A stretch of 5,497 bases of DNA from assembly GCA_026387515.1 (NCBI GenBank), contig JAPLLP010000181.1:1-5497 (forward strand), in the 5' to 3' direction. The stretch comes from Candidatus Omnitrophota bacterium. Lineage in GTDB: Bacteria > Omnitrophota > Koll11 > Gygaellales > Profunditerraquicolaceae. A program made the position numbers and the translations under genes. Shown here piece after piece: positions 1-5,333 of the stretch. Within the stretch, counting starts at the first letter, position 1. Each line of letters opens with the position of its first letter. The notes beneath the pieces are model-generated. The model saw nothing but the letters and a program-made list of their open reading frames with translations. It was not told the DNA's origin and did not search any database.

Positions 1-407
1 GCCGGCCATTCATCCGTAAGGGGATAACGATTACCCGCGGGCAAACCCTCAACTTTTGCCCCCAATAAATCCACCACTTCCCTTTCATAAATCTCGGCTC
101 CGGGGAAATAAGGGATCACGGTCTCAAGCACCGGATTTTCTTTGAGGACGCTGGTTTTCAGGTTCAATAAAATACCTGAATCCTGAGCGAAATGATAAAT
201 GAAACCCAGCCTATCCAGCTCATCAAGCCCGGTTATGGCACAGAAGTGGCCGAACTTCAATTCCTTTACCGCGAAGGCAAAGACTTCGCGAAAATTCTTA
301 TATTCAACCTCTAGGAATATGCGCCTTGCGTGCTGTATTTTAACCCGGCCTTCCAAATAAGCGAACTTCCCGACTAAGGCCTCTACAACTATATCTTCCT
401 GAGACAT
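1..407 (-). CDS. NuoC-like (30 kDa subunit / EchD-type) protein, N-terminal part
   Basis: Starts at ATG 407, five bases after the small-subunit stop, with only a weak GCGAG ribosome site, and stays open for 135 codons to the window edge. The soluble N-terminal half has the alternating strand/helix look of the 30 kDa subunit fold. The family signature appears as PYFPGAEIYEREVVDLLG (99-116), with E108, R109, E110 and D113, then GLPAGNRYPLTDEWP up to the edge. Respiratory NuoC usually has DxFG followed by GHPDLRR; here it is DLLG and GLPAGNR, a looser hydrogenase-type version. It would form part of the peripheral arm beside the small and large subunits. The large subunit is expected as the next gene or as a fusion to this one, beyond the window; neither can be told here. 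Confidence 0.85.
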   Translation of the reverse strand, partial: MSQEDIVVEALVGKFAYLEGRVKIQHARRIFLEVEYKNFREVFAFAVKELKFGHFCAITGLDELDRLGFIYHFAQDSGILLNLKTSVLKENPVLETVIPYFPGAEIYEREVVDLLGAKVEGLPAGNRYPLTDEWP

Positions 408-412
408 TTTAG

Positions 413-850
413 CTACTCGCTTTCTTCCAGGCTGGCTAACAACTTGACCACGCCATCAATAATAGCCTTGGGGCTGGCAGGGCATCCGGGGATAAACGCC
501 GATACCGGTATCGTCGAACTTATACCGCCTTTTATGTTGTAGCAGCCGTTAAAAACCCCGCCCGTGCAGGCGCATGTGCCTACCGCAACCACAAATTTAG
601 GCTCCGGCATCTGCTCATAGATCCTGACCAGCCTACTTTCTATCTGCCTGGTCACCGGCCCGGAACAAACTAATACATCCGCATGGCGCGGCGTAGCTTT
701 TAACTGCACGCCAAAACGCTCCAGGTCATAACGCGGGGTGAGCGCCGCAAAAATCTCTATATCGCAGGCATTACATGCCCCGGTATTAAAATGCAGTATC
801 CAGGGAGATTTAATCCTCGCCCAGGTCACCGCTTTTTTTATCAATCCCAT
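413..850 (-). CDS. Group 4 [NiFe]-hydrogenase-type small subunit (NuoB/EchC/MbhJ family)
   Basis: A 145-residue cytoplasmic iron-sulfur protein that should carry the proximal [4Fe-4S] cluster passing electrons to or from the large subunit. Cluster ligands are visible as C26 and C29 in TGACNACDIE, C93 in VGTCACTGG and C123 in IPGCPASPKAI. The CxxC spacing is that of [NiFe] hydrogenases, Ech and Mbh, whereas respiratory NuoB has two adjacent cysteines. AALTPRYDLERFGV (35-48), next to the cluster, is characteristic of EchC/MbhJ-like proteins. Extra cysteines C62, C95 and C103 are present. The protein is shorter than respiratory NuoB and lacks its N-terminal extension. It follows the NuoA-like gene by two bases and precedes the NuoC-like gene by five. 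Membership in the small-subunit family is sure; hydrogen activity cannot be judged without the large subunit. Confidence 0.93.
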   Translation of the reverse strand: MGLIKKAVTWARIKSPWILHFNTGACNACDIEIFAALTPRYDLERFGVQLKATPRHADVLVCSGPVTRQIESRLVRIYEQMPEPKFVVAVGTCACTGGVFNGCYNIKGGISSTIPVSAFIPGCPASPKAIIDGVVKLLASLEESE

Positions 851-852
851 AA

Positions 853-1185
853 TTATCTCCTGAACAGAATGTATAGGCCCAGGGCCGCGCCTGCTATATA
901 AATCGAGGCTAAAACAAATACTCTCATAGTCCCAACAGGGACCGTGGTCATGATCAACGTAGCCACATGCGCCAGGGTAAAGAAAAAGGCAAAGGGGAAA
1001 AAATTACTGTAATCAGGCTGGGCAAAATTGTTGTAATCGCTCTCGCCGCAGGCATAAGGTTGCCGCGAGCCGCTTGTTTGATTCTTGGCCCTAAACGCCA
1101 GTCTCGAGGCCAGGCGGGTAAATATCCAAATCGCCAATAAAACCACCATAAATGCTATTGGCGGCAGGATCAGCCATTTTTCCAT
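853..1185 (-). CDS. NuoA-like membrane subunit
   Basis: A 110-residue protein with three predicted helices (about 4-25, 62-83, 87-107), the size and layout of NuoA. The loop after helix 1 has RQPYACGESD with C46, matching the YxCG motif of NuoA, whose cysteine loop lies near the quinone/cluster interface in complex I (family knowledge). The second helix, FPFAFFFTLAHVATLIMT, lacks the conserved Asp and Glu found in the second helix of respiratory NuoA and has H73 instead. This places it with divergent NuoA-like proteins of hydrogenase-type clusters and not with true respiratory NuoA. It sits five bases after the K-like gene and two bases before the NuoB-like gene. An unrelated small membrane protein is unlikely given motif, size and position. 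Confidence 0.8.
   Translation of the reverse strand: MEKWLILPPIAFMVVLLAIWIFTRLASRLAFRAKNQTSGSRQPYACGESDYNNFAQPDYSNFFPFAFFFTLAHVATLIMTTVPVGTMRVFVLASIYIAGAALGLYILFRR
857..861 (-). promoter_or_regulatory. Ribosome binding site of the NuoB-like gene
   Basis: AGGAG on the minus strand, six bases before the ATG at 850 and inside the end of the NuoA-like gene. It is one of the two strongest sites in the window and fixes the small-subunit start. Confidence 0.7.
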
Positions 1186-1190
1186 GAAGA

Positions 1191-1511
1191 TTATCCTTTC
1201 AGATTCCTGATATTCCTGTTATCCAGCGAATCGGTATACTTGCGGATCCCTAAGACAACACCGACGGCAACAGTAATCACCACTACCTCAATTACGATAA
1301 GGGTAATGACCAGGCTCTGGGCCAATGCCTCATGGCCCGTGGTATAGCCGACTACGATTATTAAAAGCGTAGCCCCTTTAATCAATATCTCCAGGCCAAT
1401 CAGCGCCCGGATCAGGTTATAGGTGAACAAAAGACAATAAAAGCCGATCACGGACACCATAATCACGCACAGCCCGAAAGACCAGAATAGCTGCGGCATT
1501 ACCTGGCTCAT
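1191..1511 (-). CDS. NuoK/MrpC-like membrane subunit
   Basis: A 106-residue, three-helix protein of the NuoK/MrpC/HyfE family, about the usual length. The second helix contains NLIRALIGLEILIKGATLLI (32-51), with E41 placed like the essential NuoK Glu36 and a nearby K45. The third reads QSLVITLIVIEVVVITVAVG (65-84), with E75 placed like NuoK Glu72. These two membrane glutamates form part of the central ion channel in complex I relatives (family knowledge). The short C-terminal tail is charged and polar. It is coupled to the J-like gene by an ATGA overlap and ends five bases before the NuoA-like start. Both key glutamates are present, so it is expected to be functional. Confidence 0.92.
   Translation of the reverse strand: MSQVMPQLFWSFGLCVIMVSVIGFYCLLFTYNLIRALIGLEILIKGATLLIIVVGYTTGHEALAQSLVITLIVIEVVVITVAVGVVLGIRKYTDSLDNRNIRNLKG
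1194..1199 (-). promoter_or_regulatory. Ribosome binding site of the NuoA-like gene
   Basis: AAAGGA on the minus strand, eight bases before the ATG at 1185, located in the last codons of the NuoK-like gene. Confidence 0.5.
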
Positions 1512-2008
1512 TTTTTCAACCTCTCCTTAAATAATATCACCACACCGAAAACTCCGGTCAGAAGCACGATGACCTGGCCCAGTATGTCGATCTGTCTTAG
1601 ATCCCACAATACTACGCGCACGTCCTTTACCGATTCTTCAGCAGGCAGGCGTATTGCCGGACTTAACTTTACCAAACTAAGAATAATACCTAAAATTATC
1701 ACCAATAAAGGCAAAAACCAGAACCTGGCCAGCCTCTCTCGCATGTGCTGCAAAACTTCCTGTTTGGTCAAAGGATGCGTTAGGCTTATAGTGCTGACAA
1801 ACAACACAGAGATCAACCCGGCGCAGACCGATAACTCAAAAACCGCGGCCAACGGAGAATTAAAACGAAACATTACTATAGAGAGTATTACGCTGCTAAG
1901 GGCCAGGCCTATTGCCGAACGCAATAAACTCCGGGTCATTACCGTCCAAAGGCATGCCGCGACCAGAGAAAAAATCATTAATGTGTCAACCTGCACGCTA
2001 TCCGCCAA
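1508..2008 (-). CDS. NuoJ/MbhD-like membrane subunit
   Basis: A 166-residue membrane protein with about five hydrophobic segments. The N-terminal part, SLLRSAIGLALSSVILSIV then SPLAAVFELSVCAGLISVLF (51-70), resembles MbhD/DUF4040 and NuoJ helices; E58 sits where MbhD-type proteins carry a membrane glutamate. A charged loop at about 78-95 follows, then a helix, and the end DLRQIDILGQVIVLLTGVFG (136-155) is typical of the J-like subunits in hydrogenase clusters. In the complex it would lie next to the K-like subunit and form part of the ion path between the peripheral arm and the antiporters. The start is uncertain: TTG at 2008 overlaps the upstream gene by 11 bases, GTG at 1996 follows its stop with a GGCGGA upstream, and ATG at 1978 has AGG 11 bases upstream. 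The stop overlaps the next start as ATGA. Confidence 0.82.
   Translation of the reverse strand: MADSVQVDTLMIFSLVAACLWTVMTRSLLRSAIGLALSSVILSIVMFRFNSPLAAVFELSVCAGLISVLFVSTISLTHPLTKQEVLQHMRERLARFWFLPLLVIILGIILSLVKLSPAIRLPAEESVKDVRVVLWDLRQIDILGQVIVLLTGVFGVVILFKERLKK
1523..1528 (-). promoter_or_regulatory. Ribosome binding site of the NuoK-like gene
   Basis: AAGGAG on the minus strand, immediately followed by AGG, 11 bases before the ATG at 1511. It lies inside the end of the J-like gene and supports the ATG in the ATGA overlap (1508-1511) as the start. Confidence 0.65.
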
Positions 2009-2618
2009 CTATTGCGCTAACCGGTAAAATGAAGACGCGTAATATAACCGGCAAAAATAAACCCGCTCCCACAGTAAGCAGGGCCAAGAGCACCGCCGGA
2101 AACGCCAGGCCAAAACCCGCCTCCTTAACTCCGGATAACCCTTCGCCTAATTTCCCGAAAAATACTTTTCTCTGCAGGGAAAGAAAATAGGCGAGCGTCA
2201 AGACGCTGCCCGCCACCGCGACAAAGGCATAAAAATATAATCCCGACATCCACAGGGCTACGATAATAATCAACTTGCTCCAGAAACCTGCCAGGGGCGG
2301 TATCCCGGTGAGTGATAACATGGCAACCGTAAGGCAGAAGGCCTCCAGCGGATTTGTTTTTGCCATGCCGTTCATCGAAGTGAAAAAGTCGTTCCCGTGT
2401 GCTTCGCGGATAAGGATCAGAATGCCGAACGCCGTGATGGTGGCAATGGAATATGATAGTGTATAAAGCAGCAGGGCGTTGTTGGACATGGGGCTGAATG
2501 CAACCACGGCTAGCAGCATATATCCCGAATGGCTGATGCTTGAATAGGCCAGCATGCGCTTGAGGTTAGGCTGATACACCCCAGTGAGGTTGCCCAGCAG
2601 AATGGTGAAGGCGGCCAA
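1998..2618 (-). CDS. NuoN/MrpD-like antiporter subunit, C-terminal part, separated by frame change
   Basis: A 206-residue frame that supplies the missing second half of the preceding gene. It has LKRMLAYSSISHSGYM (19-34), a helix YTLSYSIATITAFGIL, the MLSLTGIPPLAGFWSK motif with K115, the QRKVFFGK motif (149-156) and two C-terminal hydrophobic segments. The stretch from LLGNL to GIPPLAGF reads like NuoN: it lacks the Lys-bearing NxALxK helix seen in MrpD and NuoL. The VLTLAYFLSLQRKVFFGK end looks MrpD/hydrogenase-like. The only in-frame start at the junction is TTG at 2618 with no convincing ribosome site, so this is best read as part of one broken gene (1998-3484, about 495 residues if joined, a normal length) and not an independent gene. 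Its TAG stop lies at 1998-2000. Confidence 0.8.
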   Translation of the reverse strand: MAAFTILLGNLTGVYQPNLKRMLAYSSISHSGYMLLAVVAFSPMSNNALLLYTLSYSIATITAFGILILIREAHGNDFFTSMNGMAKTNPLEAFCLTVAMLSLTGIPPLAGFWSKLIIIVALWMSGLYFYAFVAVAGSVLTLAYFLSLQRKVFFGKLGEGLSGVKEAGFGLAFPAVLLALLTVGAGLFLPVILRVFILPVSAIVGG

Positions 2619-3484
2619 TCGTTCTGGCCCAATGCTGCCAGGGCGCCCGCGACCACGGAAATGGCCCCTACCACCAAAAGCAAGGATCTTACGGCAGGAG
2701 TAAAACCAAAAACTGAAATTACTACCCTTATCAAGGTATAAACCCCCACGGTTTTAGTGATTATGCCGGCCAAAAGCATGGAAACCGAGGCCGGAGCGCT
2801 GGAATAGGAATCAGGAAGCCAACCGTGAAAAGGCATGAGCCCGGATTTAATTAAACAGGCTGTAATAAATATGCCAATGGCCAAATTTATAAACATGCGA
2901 TTTGGGGAGGCCTTAAGCGCTACGCTTAAAGAAGAAAAACCGGTATCTCCTGAAACAACCAGGAGCAAGGCAATCGCCGAAAGCATTAGTACGGTCGCAA
3001 CTGCCGAAAGGACAATGTATTTAAACGCGCCCTCGAATGCCGCAAAATCTTTATCAAAACATATTAAAATAAATGAACTTACTGCGGCGATCTCCACGAA
3101 CACATACATTGAAAAAATATCCCTTACCATAACAATGCCGTTCATGCCAATAAGCAAAAGTAAGAGGAGATTTACAAAATTAAAGAACTTTTCTTTTTCA
3201 CCATCTAGATACCTCTGGACAAAAACCGCGGCAAATACCACCATGCCTATACAAAAGAGCAGCACCCGGCTTAAATTATCCACGCTAAAATTAAACTTTA
3301 AGAATACCCCTAAGATATCAAGCCAGTTGCTCCAAAAGCAGAGTGCCGGGAAAACCACAACGCAAAGTTGAACTGAAACTATGAACAAACATAGCCAAAA
3401 TGCCGCCTTTTTCATAAAAGCCCCCAACGGCAAATTTAACACCATCACTCCTATAACAGGCAGGAGTATTAACGAAGAAAACAT
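2510..3484 (-). CDS. MrpD/MbhH-like antiporter subunit, N-terminal part, frame broken after residue 289
   Basis: Residues 1-289 form the first half of an antiporter-like subunit: E131 in the helix MYVFVEIAAVSSF, K213 in LIKSGLMPFHGWLPDSYSSA, then K244 in the following helix. These are the conserved Glu, Lys and Lys of the Proton_antipo_M domain, in a form closest to MrpD and the hydrogenase H/HyfB subunits (family knowledge). After ALAALGQND the frame gives 35 residues of proline-, serine- and cysteine-rich sequence unlike any part of the family, then stops at 2510. The real continuation lies in another frame from 2618. As it stands the product lacks the second half of the core, including the broken-helix lysine, and should not transport ions alone. 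ATG at 3484 is preceded by a G-rich Shine-Dalgarno, 10 bases after the NuoL-like stop. Confidence 0.85.
   Translation of the reverse strand: MFSSLILLPVIGVMVLNLPLGAFMKKAAFWLCLFIVSVQLCVVVFPALCFWSNWLDILGVFLKFNFSVDNLSRVLLFCIGMVVFAAVFVQRYLDGEKEKFFNFVNLLLLLLIGMNGIVMVRDIFSMYVFVEIAAVSSFILICFDKDFAAFEGAFKYIVLSAVATVLMLSAIALLLVVSGDTGFSSLSVALKASPNRMFINLAIGIFITACLIKSGLMPFHGWLPDSYSSAPASVSMLLAGIITKTVGVYTLIRVVISVFGFTPAVRSLLLVVGAISVVAGALAALGQNDWPPSPFCWATSLGCISLTSSACWPIQASAIRDICC
2565..2671 (-). repeat. Doubled protein segment across the frame junction
   Basis: In the NuoL-like protein of this same window, IGAATLLFAVMMALIQKE stands directly before LKRLLSY. In the broken gene, VGAISVVAGALAALGQND (2618-2671) occupies that place, but it is followed in the other frame by LAAFTILLGNLTGVYQPN (2565-2618) and only then by LKRMLAY. 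Both 18-residue pieces align to the same helix end, so the segment is present twice. The copies are homologous at protein level but not near-identical in DNA, so this is not a simple tandem duplication. Confidence 0.6.
2613..2629. repeat. Short inverted repeat at the frame junction
   Basis: GGCCA at 2613-2617 and TGGCC at 2625-2629 form perfect 5-base arms around a 7-base loop, exactly spanning the frame switch at 2618. It is short enough to arise by chance; its position is what makes it worth recording. Confidence 0.4.
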
Positions 3485-3489
3485 CTAAG

Positions 3490-3496
3490 CCCCCCT
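3490..3496 (-). promoter_or_regulatory. Ribosome binding site of the MrpD-like gene
   Basis: AGGGGGG on the minus strand, five bases before the ATG at 3484. It overlaps the TAG stop of the NuoL-like gene, which supports this start and tight coupling of the two genes. Confidence 0.6.
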
Positions 3497-5333
3497 AAAC
3501 ACTGAATATCAAAAATACCACTAAAGCGCCAAATCCCAGCAAACTCCACGCCAGGTAAGTAGCGTAGTTGCCGTTATGCAGCCTTCTAATAAGATTGGCG
3601 GACTTAAGTGCCAGGTTCACCGATAAAACGTCATAGATCCAGTCTATCTTCCTGTCAAACCAGAAAGTAATTTCTGAGATTAATCGCGCCGCCTTAAGCC
3701 CGATATCATAAGGATCAAAAAACCTTCTCTCTGCCAAGTCGTAAATCCAGGACAACACCGGGGCGTCATGTATGTGATCAGAGGCCTTGTGGGCGCTCCC
3801 TTTAAACCTTACCCCGAAAATATGATTGAGGATCGCGGCGCTAAGCACGATTAAAGTAATCAGCACGAGCTTGGCGTTAACGGGGAAACCGCTAAAATCC
3901 AGACCTTCTAATCTGGCTGCCGGCAGAATAGGCTGAATAAGATGACGCAGAGGAATAAAGTTACACACGCCAAAAATTACGCACAAAGACGCGATCACCA
4001 GCATGGGAAAAAGCATGGCAAAGGGAACCTCTCTAATATCTTTATTTTTTTCGCTTATTTTTCCAAAGAACGCGGCATGGCCCAATTTCAAGAATGAGGC
4101 GGCGGTAAAGAACGAACCCAGGACTGCTATGATATAAAAGATCATGCCTCTTTCCAGCGCGCCGTCATATATGAGCTCTTTAGAGAAAAATCCGTTAAAA
4201 GGCGGCACCCCTGAAATTGAAACAGCGGCAATGAGAAAACAACCTAAAGTAATCGGCATTTTCTTGCCGATCCCGCCTAAGTCCTTGAGCTGCGTAGTTT
4301 GTGCCTGCTTCTCTACGCTACCCCCGGAAAGGAAGAGGCAGTTTTTATAAAGCGCGTTGTTGATCATATGGAATAATCCGCCCACGATGCCTGCGGGTAC
4401 GCAAGTACCGATACCCAGGATCATATAACCCACCTGGCTGATGGCGTGATAAGACAATAACCTTTTAAGCTCTTTTTGTATCAGGGCCATCATTACCGCA
4501 AAAAGCAGCGTAGCAGCTCCAATAACCATAAGCATGATACTTACCCAGGAGCCGGGATTCAGCCTAAACATATCAAGCGATATCCTGGTTAAAAGATATA
4601 CGCCTAAGATCTTCTCAAGCGAAGCCGGCACCAGGGCCATAAAGGGAAGCGGCGCATCCTGCGCGGCATCCGGAATCCAGCTGTGAAACGGCATGGAACC
4701 ACCCTTAGAAATCGCGCCGATCATTAATAGAATAAAGGCCAGGCTGCCCAATCCTCCCAAGGGAAGGCTTATCCGCGAAATAGTCAGTGTGCCGGCCAGA
4801 TGCCCGGTCAGGGCAATGCCGGTCAACATGCATAAATCCGCGATACCCACGATAATAAATGCCTTGGTCGCGGTTTTAAACGCCATACTGTTTCCGATCG
4901 CGATCATCCCGAAAAGGGCTAAAAGCGAACCTTCCCAGAAAAAAAGCATCAATACCAGATTATCCGCCAGGACCGCGCCGCTGGCAAAAGAAAGGGTCAG
5001 AAGTAAAAAGGCGTAGAATTGATTGGCACAGGCTTTGTGGCGCATAAAAACAGTAGAATACAAAGTAACCAGGAAACCAAAGCCGGCAATAGACAAAACC
5101 AGGAAGGCGCTAAAATGGTATAACCTGAGCAAAAACTCAAAACCAAACCCTGCCCATGGCAGTGATAGGCTAAAATTCTTATTAAATAAAAATATGGTGA
5201 CTAACAGGCCAAACAAAGTAGCGGATAATGCCAGTATCTCTCCAGCCGCACGTAACCTCTTGGGTATGCTAAAGGCCAAAAGCGCAGCTATAAAAGGGAT
5301 AAATATGGGTAAGAGTAATAAATTTTGCGTCAT
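3495..5333 (-). CDS. NuoL-like antiporter subunit of a complex I-related/group 4 hydrogenase complex
   Basis: A 612-residue polytopic membrane protein, close in length to respiratory NuoL, expected to form an ion channel in the distal membrane arm. Key features are readable: E134 in the helix reading FFWEGSLL; K210 in ISKGGSMPFHSWIPDA, the signature of the Proton_antipo_M domain; K241 after LVPASLE; the KRLLSYHAISQVGYM motif at 290-304; FHMINNALYK with K330; and GVPPFNGFFSK with K385 on the broken helix. These match the Glu/Lys relay of the NuoL/MrpA/HyfB family. After the antiporter core, residues about 480-560 form a long C-terminal extension with amphipathic segments such as FFDPYDIGLKAARLI, and a final helix lies at about 590-611. 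This resembles the lateral helix and terminal anchor of NuoL. The ATG start overlaps the previous stop by four bases; the upstream Shine-Dalgarno is weak. Subunit family is sure; NuoL versus a hydrogenase paralogue is not. Confidence 0.93.
   Translation of the reverse strand: MTQNLLLLPIFIPFIAALLAFSIPKRLRAAGEILALSATLFGLLVTIFLFNKNFSLSLPWAGFGFEFLLRLYHFSAFLVLSIAGFGFLVTLYSTVFMRHKACANQFYAFLLLTLSFASGAVLADNLVLMLFFWEGSLLALFGMIAIGNSMAFKTATKAFIIVGIADLCMLTGIALTGHLAGTLTISRISLPLGGLGSLAFILLMIGAISKGGSMPFHSWIPDAAQDAPLPFMALVPASLEKILGVYLLTRISLDMFRLNPGSWVSIMLMVIGAATLLFAVMMALIQKELKRLLSYHAISQVGYMILGIGTCVPAGIVGGLFHMINNALYKNCLFLSGGSVEKQAQTTQLKDLGGIGKKMPITLGCFLIAAVSISGVPPFNGFFSKELIYDGALERGMIFYIIAVLGSFFTAASFLKLGHAAFFGKISEKNKDIREVPFAMLFPMLVIASLCVIFGVCNFIPLRHLIQPILPAARLEGLDFSGFPVNAKLVLITLIVLSAAILNHIFGVRFKGSAHKASDHIHDAPVLSWIYDLAERRFFDPYDIGLKAARLISEITFWFDRKIDWIYDVLSVNLALKSANLIRRLHNGNYATYLAWSLLGFGALVVFLIFSV

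Larger units (their letters stand above)
1998..3484 (-). pseudogene. Whole antiporter-like gene interrupted by a frame change (possibly chimeric)
   Basis: Taken together, the two frames above make one antiporter-like subunit whose reading frame changes at 2618. Rereading one base (a -1 shift) would join GQND directly to LAAFTILLGN. No homopolymer run and no X-XXY-YYZ slippery heptamer is present at the switch, so neither a simple homopolymer sequencing slip nor programmed frameshifting is suggested. The duplicated helix segment at the junction suggests instead that two homologous sequences were joined out of register. If the DNA is as shown in the cell, the gene is inactive or yields two incomplete polypeptides; if it is an assembly fault, the real gene is intact. 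Confidence 0.6.

Noticed and set aside
1569..2190. Two overlapping plus-strand open frames (1569-2027 and 1912-2190)
   Set aside because: They are antisense to the J-like gene and the end of the antiporter gene, with biased, basic composition and no domain or ribosome site.
2610..2630. Programmed -1 ribosomal frameshift as an explanation for the broken gene
   Set aside because: A -1 shift would restore the frame, but there is no slippery heptamer of the X-XXY-YYZ type at the switch and the family is not known for it. The doubled 18-residue segment would remain unexplained.
2281..2640. Plus-strand G-over-C excess as a sign of foreign DNA in the NuoN-like segment
   Set aside because: By hand count G exceeds C here and C exceeds G in 2221-2280 and 2701-2760, but G excess also occurs in 2761-2880 within the MrpD-like part, so the skew does not mark the boundaries of an insert.
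2835..3371. Plus-strand open frame of 178 codons
   Set aside because: It lies opposite the MrpD-like gene, is rich in Lys/Ser/Thr/Asn with no recognisable motif, and is best explained as the antisense shadow of a membrane-protein gene.
3485..3494. Possible terminator or promoter between the NuoL-like and MrpD-like genes
   Set aside because: The gap is 10 bases, has no stem-loop, and is explained by the G-rich ribosome binding site.
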